A stretch of DNA of 44,545 bases, taken from positions 1-44,545 of the forward strand of contig JAETTH010000011.1 of assembly GCA_021769225.1 (NCBI GenBank). Reading direction: 5' to 3'. A program made the position numbers and the translations under genes. Numbering within the stretch: position 1 is the stretch's first letter; every line of letters starts with the position of its first letter. Shown one piece after another: positions 31,001 through 39,020 of this stretch. The notes under the pieces are model-generated. The model saw only the letters and a list, made by a program, of their open reading frames with translations, was not told the DNA's origin and ran no database searches. This stretch comes from Erysipelotrichaceae bacterium. GTDB lineage: Bacteria; Bacillota; Clostridia; TANB77; CAG-508.

Positions 31001-33156
31001 ATAATGGAAAGACAACACAAGAGACAGAAACTAGAGTAGTTGCAACAAAATCAAACTATGTAACTACAGCAGAAGATGGAACAACTAAAACTGGAACTGT
31101 TGATTGGACAATCTCACCAAATGAAGTAAATGGATATAAGCAAATGACTTCAAGAAGTCTTCAAAATGAAAGATTAGCTCCAGGTCAAAGTATTACAGTA
31201 TATATTACATTTGAAGTACAAAAAGCAACAGATAGTGAATATCAATTAAGTAATGCAATTATTCGTGGAGAAAAAGAACAATTTGCAGAAATTAAAGAAT
31301 ATGCAACATATCTAAATGCAACAGAAACAAATTATATCGGTAAGATTGACTATAACTCAAATCCATATAACTACATTCCTGGAAATGACAAATATGAGGA
31401 TGATACTTCAAATGCACCAATTATCAATATTCGTCTAAAAACAGATGGAACTACTACCGTAGATCGTTTAATGGATGGTCTTGTGTGGGAAGATAATAGA
31501 ACTAATACATTAGTTACTCAACAAATTGTTGGTGATGGTGTTCGAAAAGATGGAAATAATGGAGAAACTCTAATTAATGGGGTAACAGTTCAATTAATTG
31601 AGTTAATCGAAAAAGATGGAAATCAATATGAATATGTATGGAGAGAAATGTCTACATCTGATACAGACTACAAGTTTGTAGATAATGGTGGTGTAGTAAA
31701 AAATACAAAAGACTCACCAAATCAGCTAAAACACTTAGTACCTGTAGAAGCACAAAATGGACGTTATGTATTTAATGCATTTGTTTCTGGTAACTATATT
31801 GTAAGATTTAAATATGGAGACACTAATGATACTGTATTAAAAGTAGCTGATGGTGGAAAAAATGATAAATCATATAACGGACATGATTTTAAATCAACTG
31901 CATATCAAAAAGATTTTAATACTTTAAAATCAGAGTGGTATGATTTATCAAATCAAGATTTAAATAATGCAAAAGTTTCGGATGCAAAAGATAATGAGCA
32001 AAGAAGATTAGAGGGAATTAAGTATACAAGTACAATTTCAAACTATGTTGCCAATGTCTTATCTGCTCCAGAAAATAATCCAACTAATGTTGAATTAATT
32101 GAAGCATTAAAAGAAAATACTCAAATGTATGCTGATACAGCAAAACTTGCTATTCGAATAGAATATGATACAAATGAAATTGATTCTAATGCGGATAAAA
32201 GTTATGTTGTAAAATCAGTTGACTTGGGTATTGAAGAAAGACCAAAAGCAAGTATTGAGTTAAATAAGGAAGTATCTAGAATAAGGGTTATTCTAGCAAA
32301 CGGAAAAACACAAGTCGATACGAATACAAACTTTAACCAAGATGTTTTATGGGCAAAAGGTGCCAAAACAAGAGAAGATGCAAGTATCATTTCTGTATAC
32401 TTAGATGAAGAATTAATGCAAGGAGCAACAGTTATTATTGATTACAAATTTACTATTAAGAATAATAGTGAAATTGAAACAGTAGGAGATAAAGAGTTCT
32501 TAGATCAGATTAAAGATAAGGAAATCCCAACGATTTCGGCAACTGATAGTATTGGTACATACTTAGGTGAAACCTATTATACTGGTAAATTTGAGAATAC
32601 AGCAGAAAATGCAAGATATACAAGTATCCGAATTGATAAAATCTTAGATTATGTAGATAATAATATTATCTATCGAAAAGAAGATAGTAGAGAGTGGGAT
32701 GAAGTTCCATTAAGTAATTTACAAAAATTAAAAGAAGAGTTTTCAAAAGAAAACTATATTAGTGGAAAACTTGAAATTAACAATAATCACTTAATTGTAA
32801 CAGAACAATTAAAGGATAAAGAAATTTATCCATATGAACAAAAAGAAATTGGACTTACACTTTCAAAAGTATTATCACCAGAAAATGAAGCAGATGATTT
32901 ATTCTATGGAAACATAGCTGAAATTATCGAATTAACAAGTACAACAGGACGAAGAGATTATGAAGCAATTCCAGGAAATCAAGACCCAGAAAATCCACCA
33001 TCTGAATTAGATAGTGACTGGTCTGAAAATGTAGGAATTACAAAGCCAACTGGTGAGAATAGAATCTACTACATCTTAGGAGCTACGATAGGAATTATCT
33101 TAATTGCTGGTATTATCCTTATTAAAAAGAAAGTGCTAGACAATAAGAGCAAATAG
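28090..33156 (+). CDS. Giant surface adhesin with probable thioester domain
   Basis: The ATG at 28090 is preferred over GTG 28084 because AGGAGGTGA lies 6 bases upstream of it. The 1688 residues begin with a signal peptide (membrane core about 10-26). The N-terminal domain pairs Cys73 (YLYCRQNG) with Gln222 (TQWAFW), the signature of an internal Cys-Gln thioester used for covalent host attachment. Eight Cys fall within residues 437-530, with several His. SdrD_B/Cna_B-like modules follow (about 573-655, GTVWEDQ; about 1130-1240, GLVWEDNRT), then beta-sandwich repeats. The end is ITKPTG (1650-1655), a membrane span and a KKK tail, again lacking LPXTG. It is probably translated together with the 23000 gene. 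Confidence 0.83.
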   Translation: MKSYLKKISKVVLFSTVLLLGTVMLNTRTTKLYKAEENTISQLINSVDQTVSGGKRTGYIYEEDLDQTAYLYCRQNGIHLTSKDLTKYGPYDKNHPERLDLQEPDSPQDTAVVSSEDFYRRTGIDKILKGPDVSAGEELYPTIVETNLYYSNGSRIQANNRNPYYDYSDPNVVYQGVENTKTAGYYTASGAVNLTPAEAYIFSHVKTLSTGIYDSNNPSKTQWAFWEYLSHNGIPKSAYWFGTRRNQYYNDGIALCKEAEAFEAHVKKGKSQLVDNTKYPSNKEYPAQNEVSVSYSKDTRTYLVGPFRVNYTRDFVTTTATSEMSIKQGNPGKVNFSGISAATLYGLTSGGQRQINNWSFVYPNARPLQAGDEDYIYPYPNEEFYLSIPYSGNEDLTGIASLSFEYFDLFYYEGNKYNLDGTYKDVRWKAITKWEWCTENYATYCTEHPGQPYHHQISIPDYWDPRCLAMGAPSTGVHYENCNCQLGRTKTCEAEGMCSHHRTAAMDAADPDIDSATGRKGHASVKYYECHAEIAGVKPSQKLTSLGYARVWSEKSTTVLNINAEFIMHMAGTVWEDQIYTKESDSDGEYKNNAGDIPLAGVDVQLIRVDNGAVVKTTETDKNGNWRFDNIPIVFTYNVKFIYNGMVYTPTDPLRIDTEANKFNTFKQECMRGLNISEEVFNTMYQNNREELELWHYKSNPNSSIHFNNSKAIENAQARVDFNNRYARITNTNINNENTGIAYGKNGGTTNLQYAMSELNGQKVASLITTDSNGKPLEQYKMEATTQQLGVTYTIENNFNVSNIWKTVNGVTYSRVYPYLEHINLGLIKRTKVDFSLREDVSNVKMTVNKNEINYRYNKREDMDFELEKKLQEITNGNALQYTADIYPSDFNYRYEDYKQNELNTNQNIINAILGSKTPEDELRVFTTYKIVIKNRSSENYGTINELVNYFDTTYTLITGDVTQTLYKLGDNGKTTQETETRVVATKSNYVTTAEDGTTKTGTVDWTISPNEVNGYKQMTSRSLQNERLAPGQSITVYITFEVQKATDSEYQLSNAIIRGEKEQFAEIKEYATYLNATETNYIGKIDYNSNPYNYIPGNDKYEDDTSNAPIINIRLKTDGTTTVDRLMDGLVWEDNRTNTLVTQQIVGDGVRKDGNNGETLINGVTVQLIELIEKDGNQYEYVWREMSTSDTDYKFVDNGGVVKNTKDSPNQLKHLVPVEAQNGRYVFNAFVSGNYIVRFKYGDTNDTVLKVADGGKNDKSYNGHDFKSTAYQKDFNTLKSEWYDLSNQDLNNAKVSDAKDNEQRRLEGIKYTSTISNYVANVLSAPENNPTNVELIEALKENTQMYADTAKLAIRIEYDTNEIDSNADKSYVVKSVDLGIEERPKASIELNKEVSRIRVILANGKTQVDTNTNFNQDVLWAKGAKTREDASIISVYLDEELMQGATVIIDYKFTIKNNSEIETVGDKEFLDQIKDKEIPTISATDSIGTYLGETYYTGKFENTAENARYTSIRIDKILDYVDNNIIYRKEDSREWDEVPLSNLQKLKEEFSKENYISGKLEINNNHLIVTEQLKDKEIYPYEQKEIGLTLSKVLSPENEADDLFYGNIAEIIELTSTTGRRDYEAIPGNQDPENPPSELDSDWSENVGITKPTGENRIYYILGATIGIILIAGIILIKKKVLDNKSK

Positions 33157-33163
33157 TAAATTA

Positions 33164-33210
33164 GGAAAGGATTGGTAAGGTTACCTTATAAATCCTTTCT
33201 CTTTTTTCTT
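33164..33210 (+). terminator. Terminator after the second surface protein
   Basis: Outer stem GAAAGGA (33165-33171) with TCCTTTC (33193-33199), inner stem TAAGG/CCTTA, then a T-run at 33202-33207. Confidence 0.85.
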
Positions 33211-33218
33211 AAAACCTC

Positions 33219-33247
33219 TTTGCAATTTAAAGTAGGCATGATATAAT
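33219..33247 (+). promoter_or_regulatory. Promoter of the sortase gene
   Basis: TTTGCA (33219-33224) or TTGCAA (33220-33225), with TATAAT at 33242-33247 (spacer 17 or 16). GAAAGGAAAGAG precedes the ATG at 33288. Confidence 0.7.
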
Positions 33248-33287
33248 AAATGTAATTAAGCTAAAAATGTAAGAAAGGAAAGAGAAG

Positions 33288-34085
33288 ATGAATCAAATTC
33301 TAGTGACAGAAAAGATCTATGTAACACCAGAATTGAAGAGAAAAAGAAAACTATATAAAATAGAATTCTTTTTGTCCGTTTTTTTGATCTGCTCTTTATT
33401 TACTTATTATATTTATGCAGAATATGATAAAACAAAAAGTGAGGAAGTATCTAAAATGATTCTTTCTGAGCTTGAATTTAAAAAGCCAGAAGAGAATCAA
33501 AATGATCATACAACCATTAGTGTCAAAGATAATGATGTGATTGTAGTGGCACTTCAAAATCATGAACAAACTGACCAAGAAACAGTTAATGTTGATGAAC
33601 TAATTGCACAAGAGCAAGAAAAAAATAAGCCTGTTGAGCAAGAAGTAAGAACAGCACCTTCAGGTGATACTTATACAGTTTTAGGAGTTGTTAATATTCC
33701 TAAAATTGATGTGAATTATCCAATCTTTTCAAAGACGACAGATGAGTTACTAAAAATGTCACCTTGTAGATTCTGGGGTGCAGATTTAGATAAGGGACAT
33801 GATGATATTAATAAAGTTGGAAACTTTTGTATTGTAGGACATAACTATCGAAATAAACGCTTCTTTAGTAAAGTACCAACTCTAGAAAATGGAGATATTA
33901 TTGAACTAACTGATTTAAAAGAAAATACAGTACAATATGAAGTCTATGATAAATATACAGTTGAACCAAACGATAAATCTTGTACTAGTCAATGGACTGA
34001 TGGGAAAAGAGAGGTAACTTTAATTACCTGTACAAATGACTCTTCCTTAAGAGTTGTAGTAAAAGCAAGAGAAATACAGAAATAA
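33288..34085 (+). CDS. Sortase family transpeptidase
   Basis: Sortases cleave a C-terminal sorting motif between Thr and Gly and attach the protein to the cell wall. This 265-residue enzyme has an N-terminal membrane anchor (about 26-44), a charged extracellular linker (about 46-125) and the sortase barrel from GVVNIPKIDVNYPIF (133-147). The catalytic triad is visible: His185 (IVGHNYR), Cys248 (TLITCT) and Arg255 (SSLR). Class is unclear; TLITC and the single N-terminal anchor are closest to class B, D or E types, and no C-terminal membrane segment suggests it is not a class C pilin polymerase. It sits between three surface proteins ending in x-T-G anchors and is the only sortase in the window. 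Confidence 0.92.
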   Translation: MNQILVTEKIYVTPELKRKRKLYKIEFFLSVFLICSLFTYYIYAEYDKTKSEEVSKMILSELEFKKPEENQNDHTTISVKDNDVIVVALQNHEQTDQETVNVDELIAQEQEKNKPVEQEVRTAPSGDTYTVLGVVNIPKIDVNYPIFSKTTDELLKMSPCRFWGADLDKGHDDINKVGNFCIVGHNYRNKRFFSKVPTLENGDIIELTDLKENTVQYEVYDKYTVEPNDKSCTSQWTDGKREVTLITCTNDSSLRVVVKAREIQK

Positions 34086-34105
34086 AAATAGAATAGGAAA
34101 GAATA

Positions 34106-34148
34106 AGATGAACTAATGAAATATTTTATTAGTTCATTTTTGATTTTT
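34106..34148 (+). terminator. Terminator after the sortase gene
   Basis: ATGAACTAAT (34108-34117) and ATTAGTTCAT (34128-34137) form a perfect 10-bp stem, followed by TTTTTGATTTTT. Confidence 0.88.
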
Positions 34149-34190
34149 CTTAGGGAATTAAGAGAAAAATGAAATAATCTACATAATAAG

Positions 34191-34219
34191 TTGAACTAAT
34201 TTCAAAAATGTAATATAAT
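34191..34219 (+). promoter_or_regulatory. Upstream promoter (P1) of the thioester adhesin gene
   Basis: TTGAAC (34191-34196), 17-base spacer, TATAAT (34214-34219). It would start an RNA about 190 bases before the ATG, including the three-hairpin element at 34240-34300. Confidence 0.75.
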
Positions 34220-34239
34220 TGTAATACAAATGTAAAAAA

Positions 34240-34300
34240 ACGGGAGAAAAAAATCCCTAAACCTGAAAAATGAGGTTCCGTAATAAGCTAGCAAATGCTT
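34240..34300 (+). other. Three-hairpin leader element, unassigned
   Basis: Three short stems each enclose an 8-base loop: GGGA 34242-34245 with TCCC 34254-34257; AACCT 34260-34264 with AGGTT 34273-34277; AAGC 34285-34288 with GCTT 34297-34300. ACGG 34240-34243 could instead pair with CCGT 34278-34281, opening the first hairpin and giving an alternative fold. It resembles a riboswitch in layout, but it lacks the conserved core of c-di-GMP-I, c-di-GMP-II or other classes I know. Confidence 0.4.
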
Positions 34301-34334
34301 GAAAAATAAGTAAAAAAACTAGAAATTATTGCTA

Positions 34335-34363
34335 TTGACTTATCAAAAAAAACTCGGTAAAAT
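34335..34363 (+). promoter_or_regulatory. Proximal promoter (P2) of the thioester adhesin gene
   Basis: TTGACT (34335-34340), 17-base spacer, TAAAAT (34358-34363). AGGAGGAAGG precedes the ATG at 34418. P2 would bypass the structured leader. Confidence 0.75.
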
Positions 34364-34417
34364 ATTAATATAACAATTAATAGGTAGAAAAGAATCATAG
34401 GAGGAAGGTTTAAAAAG

Positions 34418-37400
34418 ATGAAACTAAAAAGAATATTAGGAATCACACTATCAATTCTAACAGCTGGATTAATTTCCATGGGACTTACTAGTTCTTATGC
34501 AACTACAGAAACAATCCTTACAAGAGATAATATGGGAAATAGTCTAACTAGAGAAAGAGCCTTAAAACTAGGACTTGTACAAATCGGAAAAAGTGGATAT
34601 GGATATACCATTAATGGAGTAAATGGAGGAAACAATGTTTCAAAGGTTGTATTTAAAATTGCATCTTATCCAACAGATGGAGAAGCAACCAATGCAAACT
34701 TAAGTTTAGAAGATGCTATTTACTGTATTAAAGGTGGGCCAGGGTTCAATAGTGAAGAAGGAAGGATGGATCCTGTAACGTATGATATCTATACAGATAT
34801 GAAAGGAGATAGAGCAGGAGAGCTTTTATCCAAATATATTAATCTACTACCAGATGCACAAAATTATGGTTCAATCCTATGGTTATTAGATAACTTCTAT
34901 ATTCCAAGTAGTGCTAATGCAGCAGCAGAAAAACAAGCTTTATTACAAGCAGCAGAGGACTACACAGCAGGTTCAGATGTAGAAGTAATCGCTGGAGATA
35001 ATCTTCTAACTGATGATGATATAGAGATGATTCAACAAATTGCATTATGGCATTTTACCAATAGTGCAAATGATGGAACAGGATTTTATGTAGGAAATAT
35101 TATTAGCCCACAAATTACAAAAGCACAAAGAGAACCAGGGCAATATACAGATTTAAGTTTAGTAGATGATTATGTAGCATTAGGTTCTTTATTATCACAA
35201 AGTAATAACGGATATGATTCTAAAACAGCAGATGATAGAGAAAATTATGCAAAAGGATTATATAAATACTTCATTGAAACAGCAGCAACAAAGACAGATT
35301 ATACAACATCTGAATCATCAGCTCCATTAACATTAAATAGTAATGTAACAAGTACAATTGAGGGAAGTAAATATATTTTAGGACCATACAGAATCACAAA
35401 AACATCAGAAGTTGCATATACGGGATTTAATGCAATTGTTACTGACCAAAATGGAGATGAGATTACAGGATATACACTATATGAATTAGATGGACAAGGA
35501 AATAAAGTTCAAACAAGCAAAACAATCGAACAATTAATAGGAAAAGATTTTTATATCGGATTACCAACAACAGTAAGCCATACGCAAGTAAAACTTACTA
35601 TTACAGGAAGTTATAAAGGTGGAACACAAATACAATTATTAACATCAAGTGCAAATCCAGATTCAGAACAACCATTAGCATTAATTACTCGAGCAGACAA
35701 ACAATTTACATTAACCAATACAGTGTCAATTGTAAAAGCAGGAAAATATGATATTGAAATTCAAAAAGTAGATGAAAATGGAGCTGTTATTGAATCTAAT
35801 AGCACTAAGTTTAGTGTTAATACATCTCCAGTTATAACAGGAATTGATGGATTAGAACTAACAACGGTAAAAGGAATTGCTTCTATTTTTGATATTACAA
35901 TTAATGGAGAAGGAACAACAACTTACACCTTTAAAGAGATTGTCGCACCAGAAGGATATATTGGACTTAGTAGTTCTATTATTCTAAAAGTTACAACGGG
36001 AAAAGTAGGAAATGACTATGTTATTACAGAGGCAAAGATTGAGCCTGCAGTAGAAGGAGTAACTCTTGAAAATCAATCTGGAAAAATTGTAATTAAAGTA
36101 GAAAATAGAAAAGATGAAAGCAAACCATTTGACTTAGCATTAAGAAAATTCATTACAGAAATAAATGGAGAAGCTTTAGTAGATGAAAACGGTAAATATC
36201 TAAGAGAGCCAGAAGTAGATGTAAGTAAACTAAATACAACAGACGAAAATGGAAATAAAATTACAACAGCAATCTACAATCATCCAAAAACTCCAGTACA
36301 AGTACAAGTAGGAGATATTGTAACCTATACAATTCGTGTATATAATGAAGGAGAAACTGACGGATATGCAGCCAGGGTAACAGACTATTTACCACCAGAG
36401 TTAGAATTTATTAACGATATGGTAAATGATGAAGAAAATACACTATTTAATGCATCTTATGGATGGTTAATTGATCCAGACAATGATCGCAAAATTACAA
36501 CATCTCATCTATCAAAAGAAACAAATTCAGAAGACAATTTAATTAAAGCATTTGATGGAACAACATTAGATTACAGGGATATTAAAGTAAGATGTAAAGT
36601 TGTTGATCCAAAAGAAAATGAAAAGAAAATTACCAATATTGCAGAAGTTACATTACATACAGACAGTAATGGATCAGCCGTTACAGATCGTGATTCTGAA
36701 CCAGGAAATGTCGTATTACCATCAGATGAAAACTTACCAAACTATAAAGATGATGAAATTAATAAACCTTATGTACCAGGACAACAAGATGATGATGATT
36801 TTGAAAAATTAATTTTAAAACCATTTGACTTAGCATTAAGAAAATTTATTACAGAAATAAATGGAAAAGCGTTAGTAGATGAAAATGGTAAATATTTAAG
36901 AGAACCACAAGTAGATGTAAGTAAACTAAATACAACAGATGCAAATGGAAATAAAATTACAACAGCAATCTACAATCATCCAAAAAATCCAATCCAAGTA
37001 CAAGAGGGAGATATTGTAACATATACAATCCGTGTATATAATGAAGGTGAAATTGATGGATATGCATCAAAAATAACAGATTATCTACCACCAGAACTAC
37101 AATTTATTAATGATATGGATCATGATAAAGAAAATACATTATTTAATCAAAACTATGGTTGGACAGTAGATGAAAATAATAGTAGAAAGATCTCAACTAC
37201 TTATTTATCAAAAGAAGCAAAGGAAGACAATTTATTACAAGCATTTAATGGAACAACATTAGACTATAAAGACATTAAAGTAAGATGTAAAGTAATTGAG
37301 CCAGATGAGGCTGAAAAGAAAATTACCAATATTGCAGAAATTACATTACACACAAATAGTAAAGGACAAGAAATTACAGATCGTGATTCTGAGCCAGGAA

Positions 37401-38734
37401 ATGTTGTATTACCATCAGATGAGAATTTACCAAATTACAAAGATGATGAGATTCATAAGAGCTATGTACCAGGTCAACAAGATGATGATGACTTTGAAAA
37501 AGTAATTGTAAAATCATTTGACTTAGCATTAAGAAAATTTATTACAGCTGTTAATGAAACAGAAATAACAAACAGAATTCCTCAATTTGTTATTGATGAA
37601 GATGGAAATTACAAATATGAACATACAAAAGAACCTGTAGAAGTGGAAAATGGAAATATTGTAACATATACCTTAAGAATCTTTAATGAAGGAAGAGCTG
37701 ATGGGTATGCAAAAGAAATAAAAGATGATATTCCAGAAGGATTAGAATTCTTACCAGAGCATGAGTTAAATAAAGAATATCGTTGGGTAATGTATGATGA
37801 AGATGGAAATGAAACAACAGATGTTACAAAAGCAGTAACCATAAGGACAGATTACTTATCAAAAGAACAAGAAAAAGAAGAGTATGGTAACTTAATTACA
37901 GGATTTGATCCAGAAACAATGGAATCACCAAATTACAAAGATGTTAAAGTAGCATTTAAAGTAACAGAACCACAAACATCAGATAGAATAATAATCAATA
38001 CAGCTGAGATTTCAGATGATTCTGATAAAGAAGGAAATCCAGTAAATGATAAAGACTCTATACCAGATAATGATAAGCCAAAAGAAGATGATATAGACAT
38101 AGAAAAAATTAAAGTAAAATATTTTGACTTAGCATTAAAGAAATGGGTAACACAAGCAATTGTAACAGAAAAAGGAAAAGAAACCATTATCGAATCTGGA
38201 CATACAGGGGATGAAAATCCAGAACCAATTGTAAAGGTAGAGTTATATCGTAAAAATATCAAAAATGTTACTGTAAAATTTAGATATAAAATTAAAGTAA
38301 CGAATGAAGGCGAAATTGCTGGATATGTAAAAGAAATTTCAGATTATATTCCACAAGGATTAAAATTTGTACAAGAAGATAATCCAAAATGGAGAGAAGA
38401 AAATGGAAAAGTTGTAACAGATCAATTAAAAGATACATTATTAAAGCCAGGAGAGAGCGCAACAGTAGAAATCTTATTAACATGGATTAATGATGAAGAG
38501 AATATGGGTGTTATGACCAATATAGCTGAAATTAGCAAGGACTACAATGATAGTAATACACCAGATATTGATTCAACTCCAAACAACCGAGTTCCAGGGG
38601 AAGATGATATTGATGATGCACCAGTAATGATAACAGTATCAACAGGTAGTGTTCCAACTTATATTGGACTTACAACAGTGATATTAGTAATGGTAGCTGG
38701 AGGAATCTTCTTAATTAGAAAATATGTATTATAA
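34418..38734 (+). CDS. Thioester-domain adhesin with four DUF11-like repeats, cell-wall anchored
   Basis: This 1438-residue surface adhesin has a signal peptide (about 1-28). Its N-terminal domain has Cys103 (AIYCIKGG), SILWLLDNFYIP and Gln207 in QQIALWHFTN, the pattern of a TQXA/thioester domain that can bond covalently to host amines. A Cna_B/SpaA-like module (about 445-530) carries Lys450 and Glu507 (FKEIVAPEGY), a typical isopeptide pair. Four related stalk repeats begin at residues 569, 801, 1032 and 1234, each with FDLAL[RK]K and an acidic DDDDFEK-like linker. The end is ITVSTG (1405-1410), a membrane span and a short basic tail. The first two repeats are nearly identical. Confidence 0.87.
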   Translation: MKLKRILGITLSILTAGLISMGLTSSYATTETILTRDNMGNSLTRERALKLGLVQIGKSGYGYTINGVNGGNNVSKVVFKIASYPTDGEATNANLSLEDAIYCIKGGPGFNSEEGRMDPVTYDIYTDMKGDRAGELLSKYINLLPDAQNYGSILWLLDNFYIPSSANAAAEKQALLQAAEDYTAGSDVEVIAGDNLLTDDDIEMIQQIALWHFTNSANDGTGFYVGNIISPQITKAQREPGQYTDLSLVDDYVALGSLLSQSNNGYDSKTADDRENYAKGLYKYFIETAATKTDYTTSESSAPLTLNSNVTSTIEGSKYILGPYRITKTSEVAYTGFNAIVTDQNGDEITGYTLYELDGQGNKVQTSKTIEQLIGKDFYIGLPTTVSHTQVKLTITGSYKGGTQIQLLTSSANPDSEQPLALITRADKQFTLTNTVSIVKAGKYDIEIQKVDENGAVIESNSTKFSVNTSPVITGIDGLELTTVKGIASIFDITINGEGTTTYTFKEIVAPEGYIGLSSSIILKVTTGKVGNDYVITEAKIEPAVEGVTLENQSGKIVIKVENRKDESKPFDLALRKFITEINGEALVDENGKYLREPEVDVSKLNTTDENGNKITTAIYNHPKTPVQVQVGDIVTYTIRVYNEGETDGYAARVTDYLPPELEFINDMVNDEENTLFNASYGWLIDPDNDRKITTSHLSKETNSEDNLIKAFDGTTLDYRDIKVRCKVVDPKENEKKITNIAEVTLHTDSNGSAVTDRDSEPGNVVLPSDENLPNYKDDEINKPYVPGQQDDDDFEKLILKPFDLALRKFITEINGKALVDENGKYLREPQVDVSKLNTTDANGNKITTAIYNHPKNPIQVQEGDIVTYTIRVYNEGEIDGYASKITDYLPPELQFINDMDHDKENTLFNQNYGWTVDENNSRKISTTYLSKEAKEDNLLQAFNGTTLDYKDIKVRCKVIEPDEAEKKITNIAEITLHTNSKGQEITDRDSEPGNVVLPSDENLPNYKDDEIHKSYVPGQQDDDDFEKVIVKSFDLALRKFITAVNETEITNRIPQFVIDEDGNYKYEHTKEPVEVENGNIVTYTLRIFNEGRADGYAKEIKDDIPEGLEFLPEHELNKEYRWVMYDEDGNETTDVTKAVTIRTDYLSKEQEKEEYGNLITGFDPETMESPNYKDVKVAFKVTEPQTSDRIIINTAEISDDSDKEGNPVNDKDSIPDNDKPKEDDIDIEKIKVKYFDLALKKWVTQAIVTEKGKETIIESGHTGDENPEPIVKVELYRKNIKNVTVKFRYKIKVTNEGEIAGYVKEISDYIPQGLKFVQEDNPKWREENGKVVTDQLKDTLLKPGESATVEILLTWINDEENMGVMTNIAEISKDYNDSNTPDIDSTPNNRVPGEDDIDDAPVMITVSTGSVPTYIGLTTVILVMVAGGIFLIRKYVL
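36122..36817 (+). repeat. Stalk repeat 1 of the thioester adhesin
   Basis: This 696-base unit (232 codons, residues 569-800) is closely similar in DNA and protein to the next 693 bases. Shared markers include KPFDLALRKFITEING, VTYTIRVYNEGE and DRDSEPGNVVLPSDENLPN. Confidence 0.9.
36818..37510 (+). repeat. Stalk repeat 2 of the thioester adhesin
   Basis: This 693-base unit (231 codons, residues 801-1031) is a tandem copy of the preceding unit. Two more divergent units follow (from residues 1032 and 1234). The tandem pair could expand or contract by recombination. Confidence 0.9.
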
Positions 38735-38755
38735 TAGAATAAATACAAAAATGTA

Positions 38756-38786
38756 AAAAAAGACTAGAGAAATCTAGTCTTTTTCT
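38756..38786 (+). terminator. Terminator after the thioester adhesin gene
   Basis: AAAAAGACTAGA (about 38757-38768) and TCTAGTCTTTTT (38773-38784) form a perfect stem with a GAAA loop. A related but shorter hairpin lies at the equivalent place beside the left repeat copy. Confidence 0.9.
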
Positions 38787-38787
38787 T

Positions 38788-39020
38788 ATAAAACGACAAA
38801 ATTAGACGTAAAAGTGAAAAAAAAGAAAGGTAAAATTAGCCAAAAAGCTTGAAATTAACATAAAGAGGTACTATAATGTATATATGTTATCTTTATAATC
38901 TCCTTTAGGAGTTGACATATATAAAATTTTACATGCATCAATAAGGAGGAAATTAAAATGACAAAGCGCATAATTGCAGTCTTCGTTGTTCTGATGATGT
39001 TCACCCTTATGGTAGGGTGC
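38788..39020. repeat. Right copy of the 233-bp inverted repeat
   Basis: This matches the reverse complement of 21068-21300 at about 93% (by eye). It covers the promoter, 5' UTR, ribosome binding site and signal-peptide codons of the right lipoprotein gene, ending at its lipobox Cys. Confidence 0.9.
38849..38877 (+). promoter_or_regulatory. Promoter of the right lipoprotein gene
   Basis: TTGAAA (38849-38854), 17-base spacer, TATAAT (38872-38877). The 5' UTR has CTCCTTTAGGAG (38900-38911), whose CTCCTT could pair with the AAGGAGG ribosome binding site at 38943-38949. Confidence 0.85.

Noticed and set aside
34226-34320. c-di-GMP riboswitch before the thioester adhesin gene
   Set aside because: The leader has CC...GG hairpins reminiscent of class I, but the conserved GGCAAACC and ACGCAAAGCC core is missing, and class II features are absent too. 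Left as an unassigned structured leader.
23000-38734. Sortase-assembled pilus operon
   Set aside because: No class C sortase with C-terminal membrane segment, no pilin YPKN-type motif or E-box common to all subunits was seen. The proteins look like individual wall-anchored adhesins.
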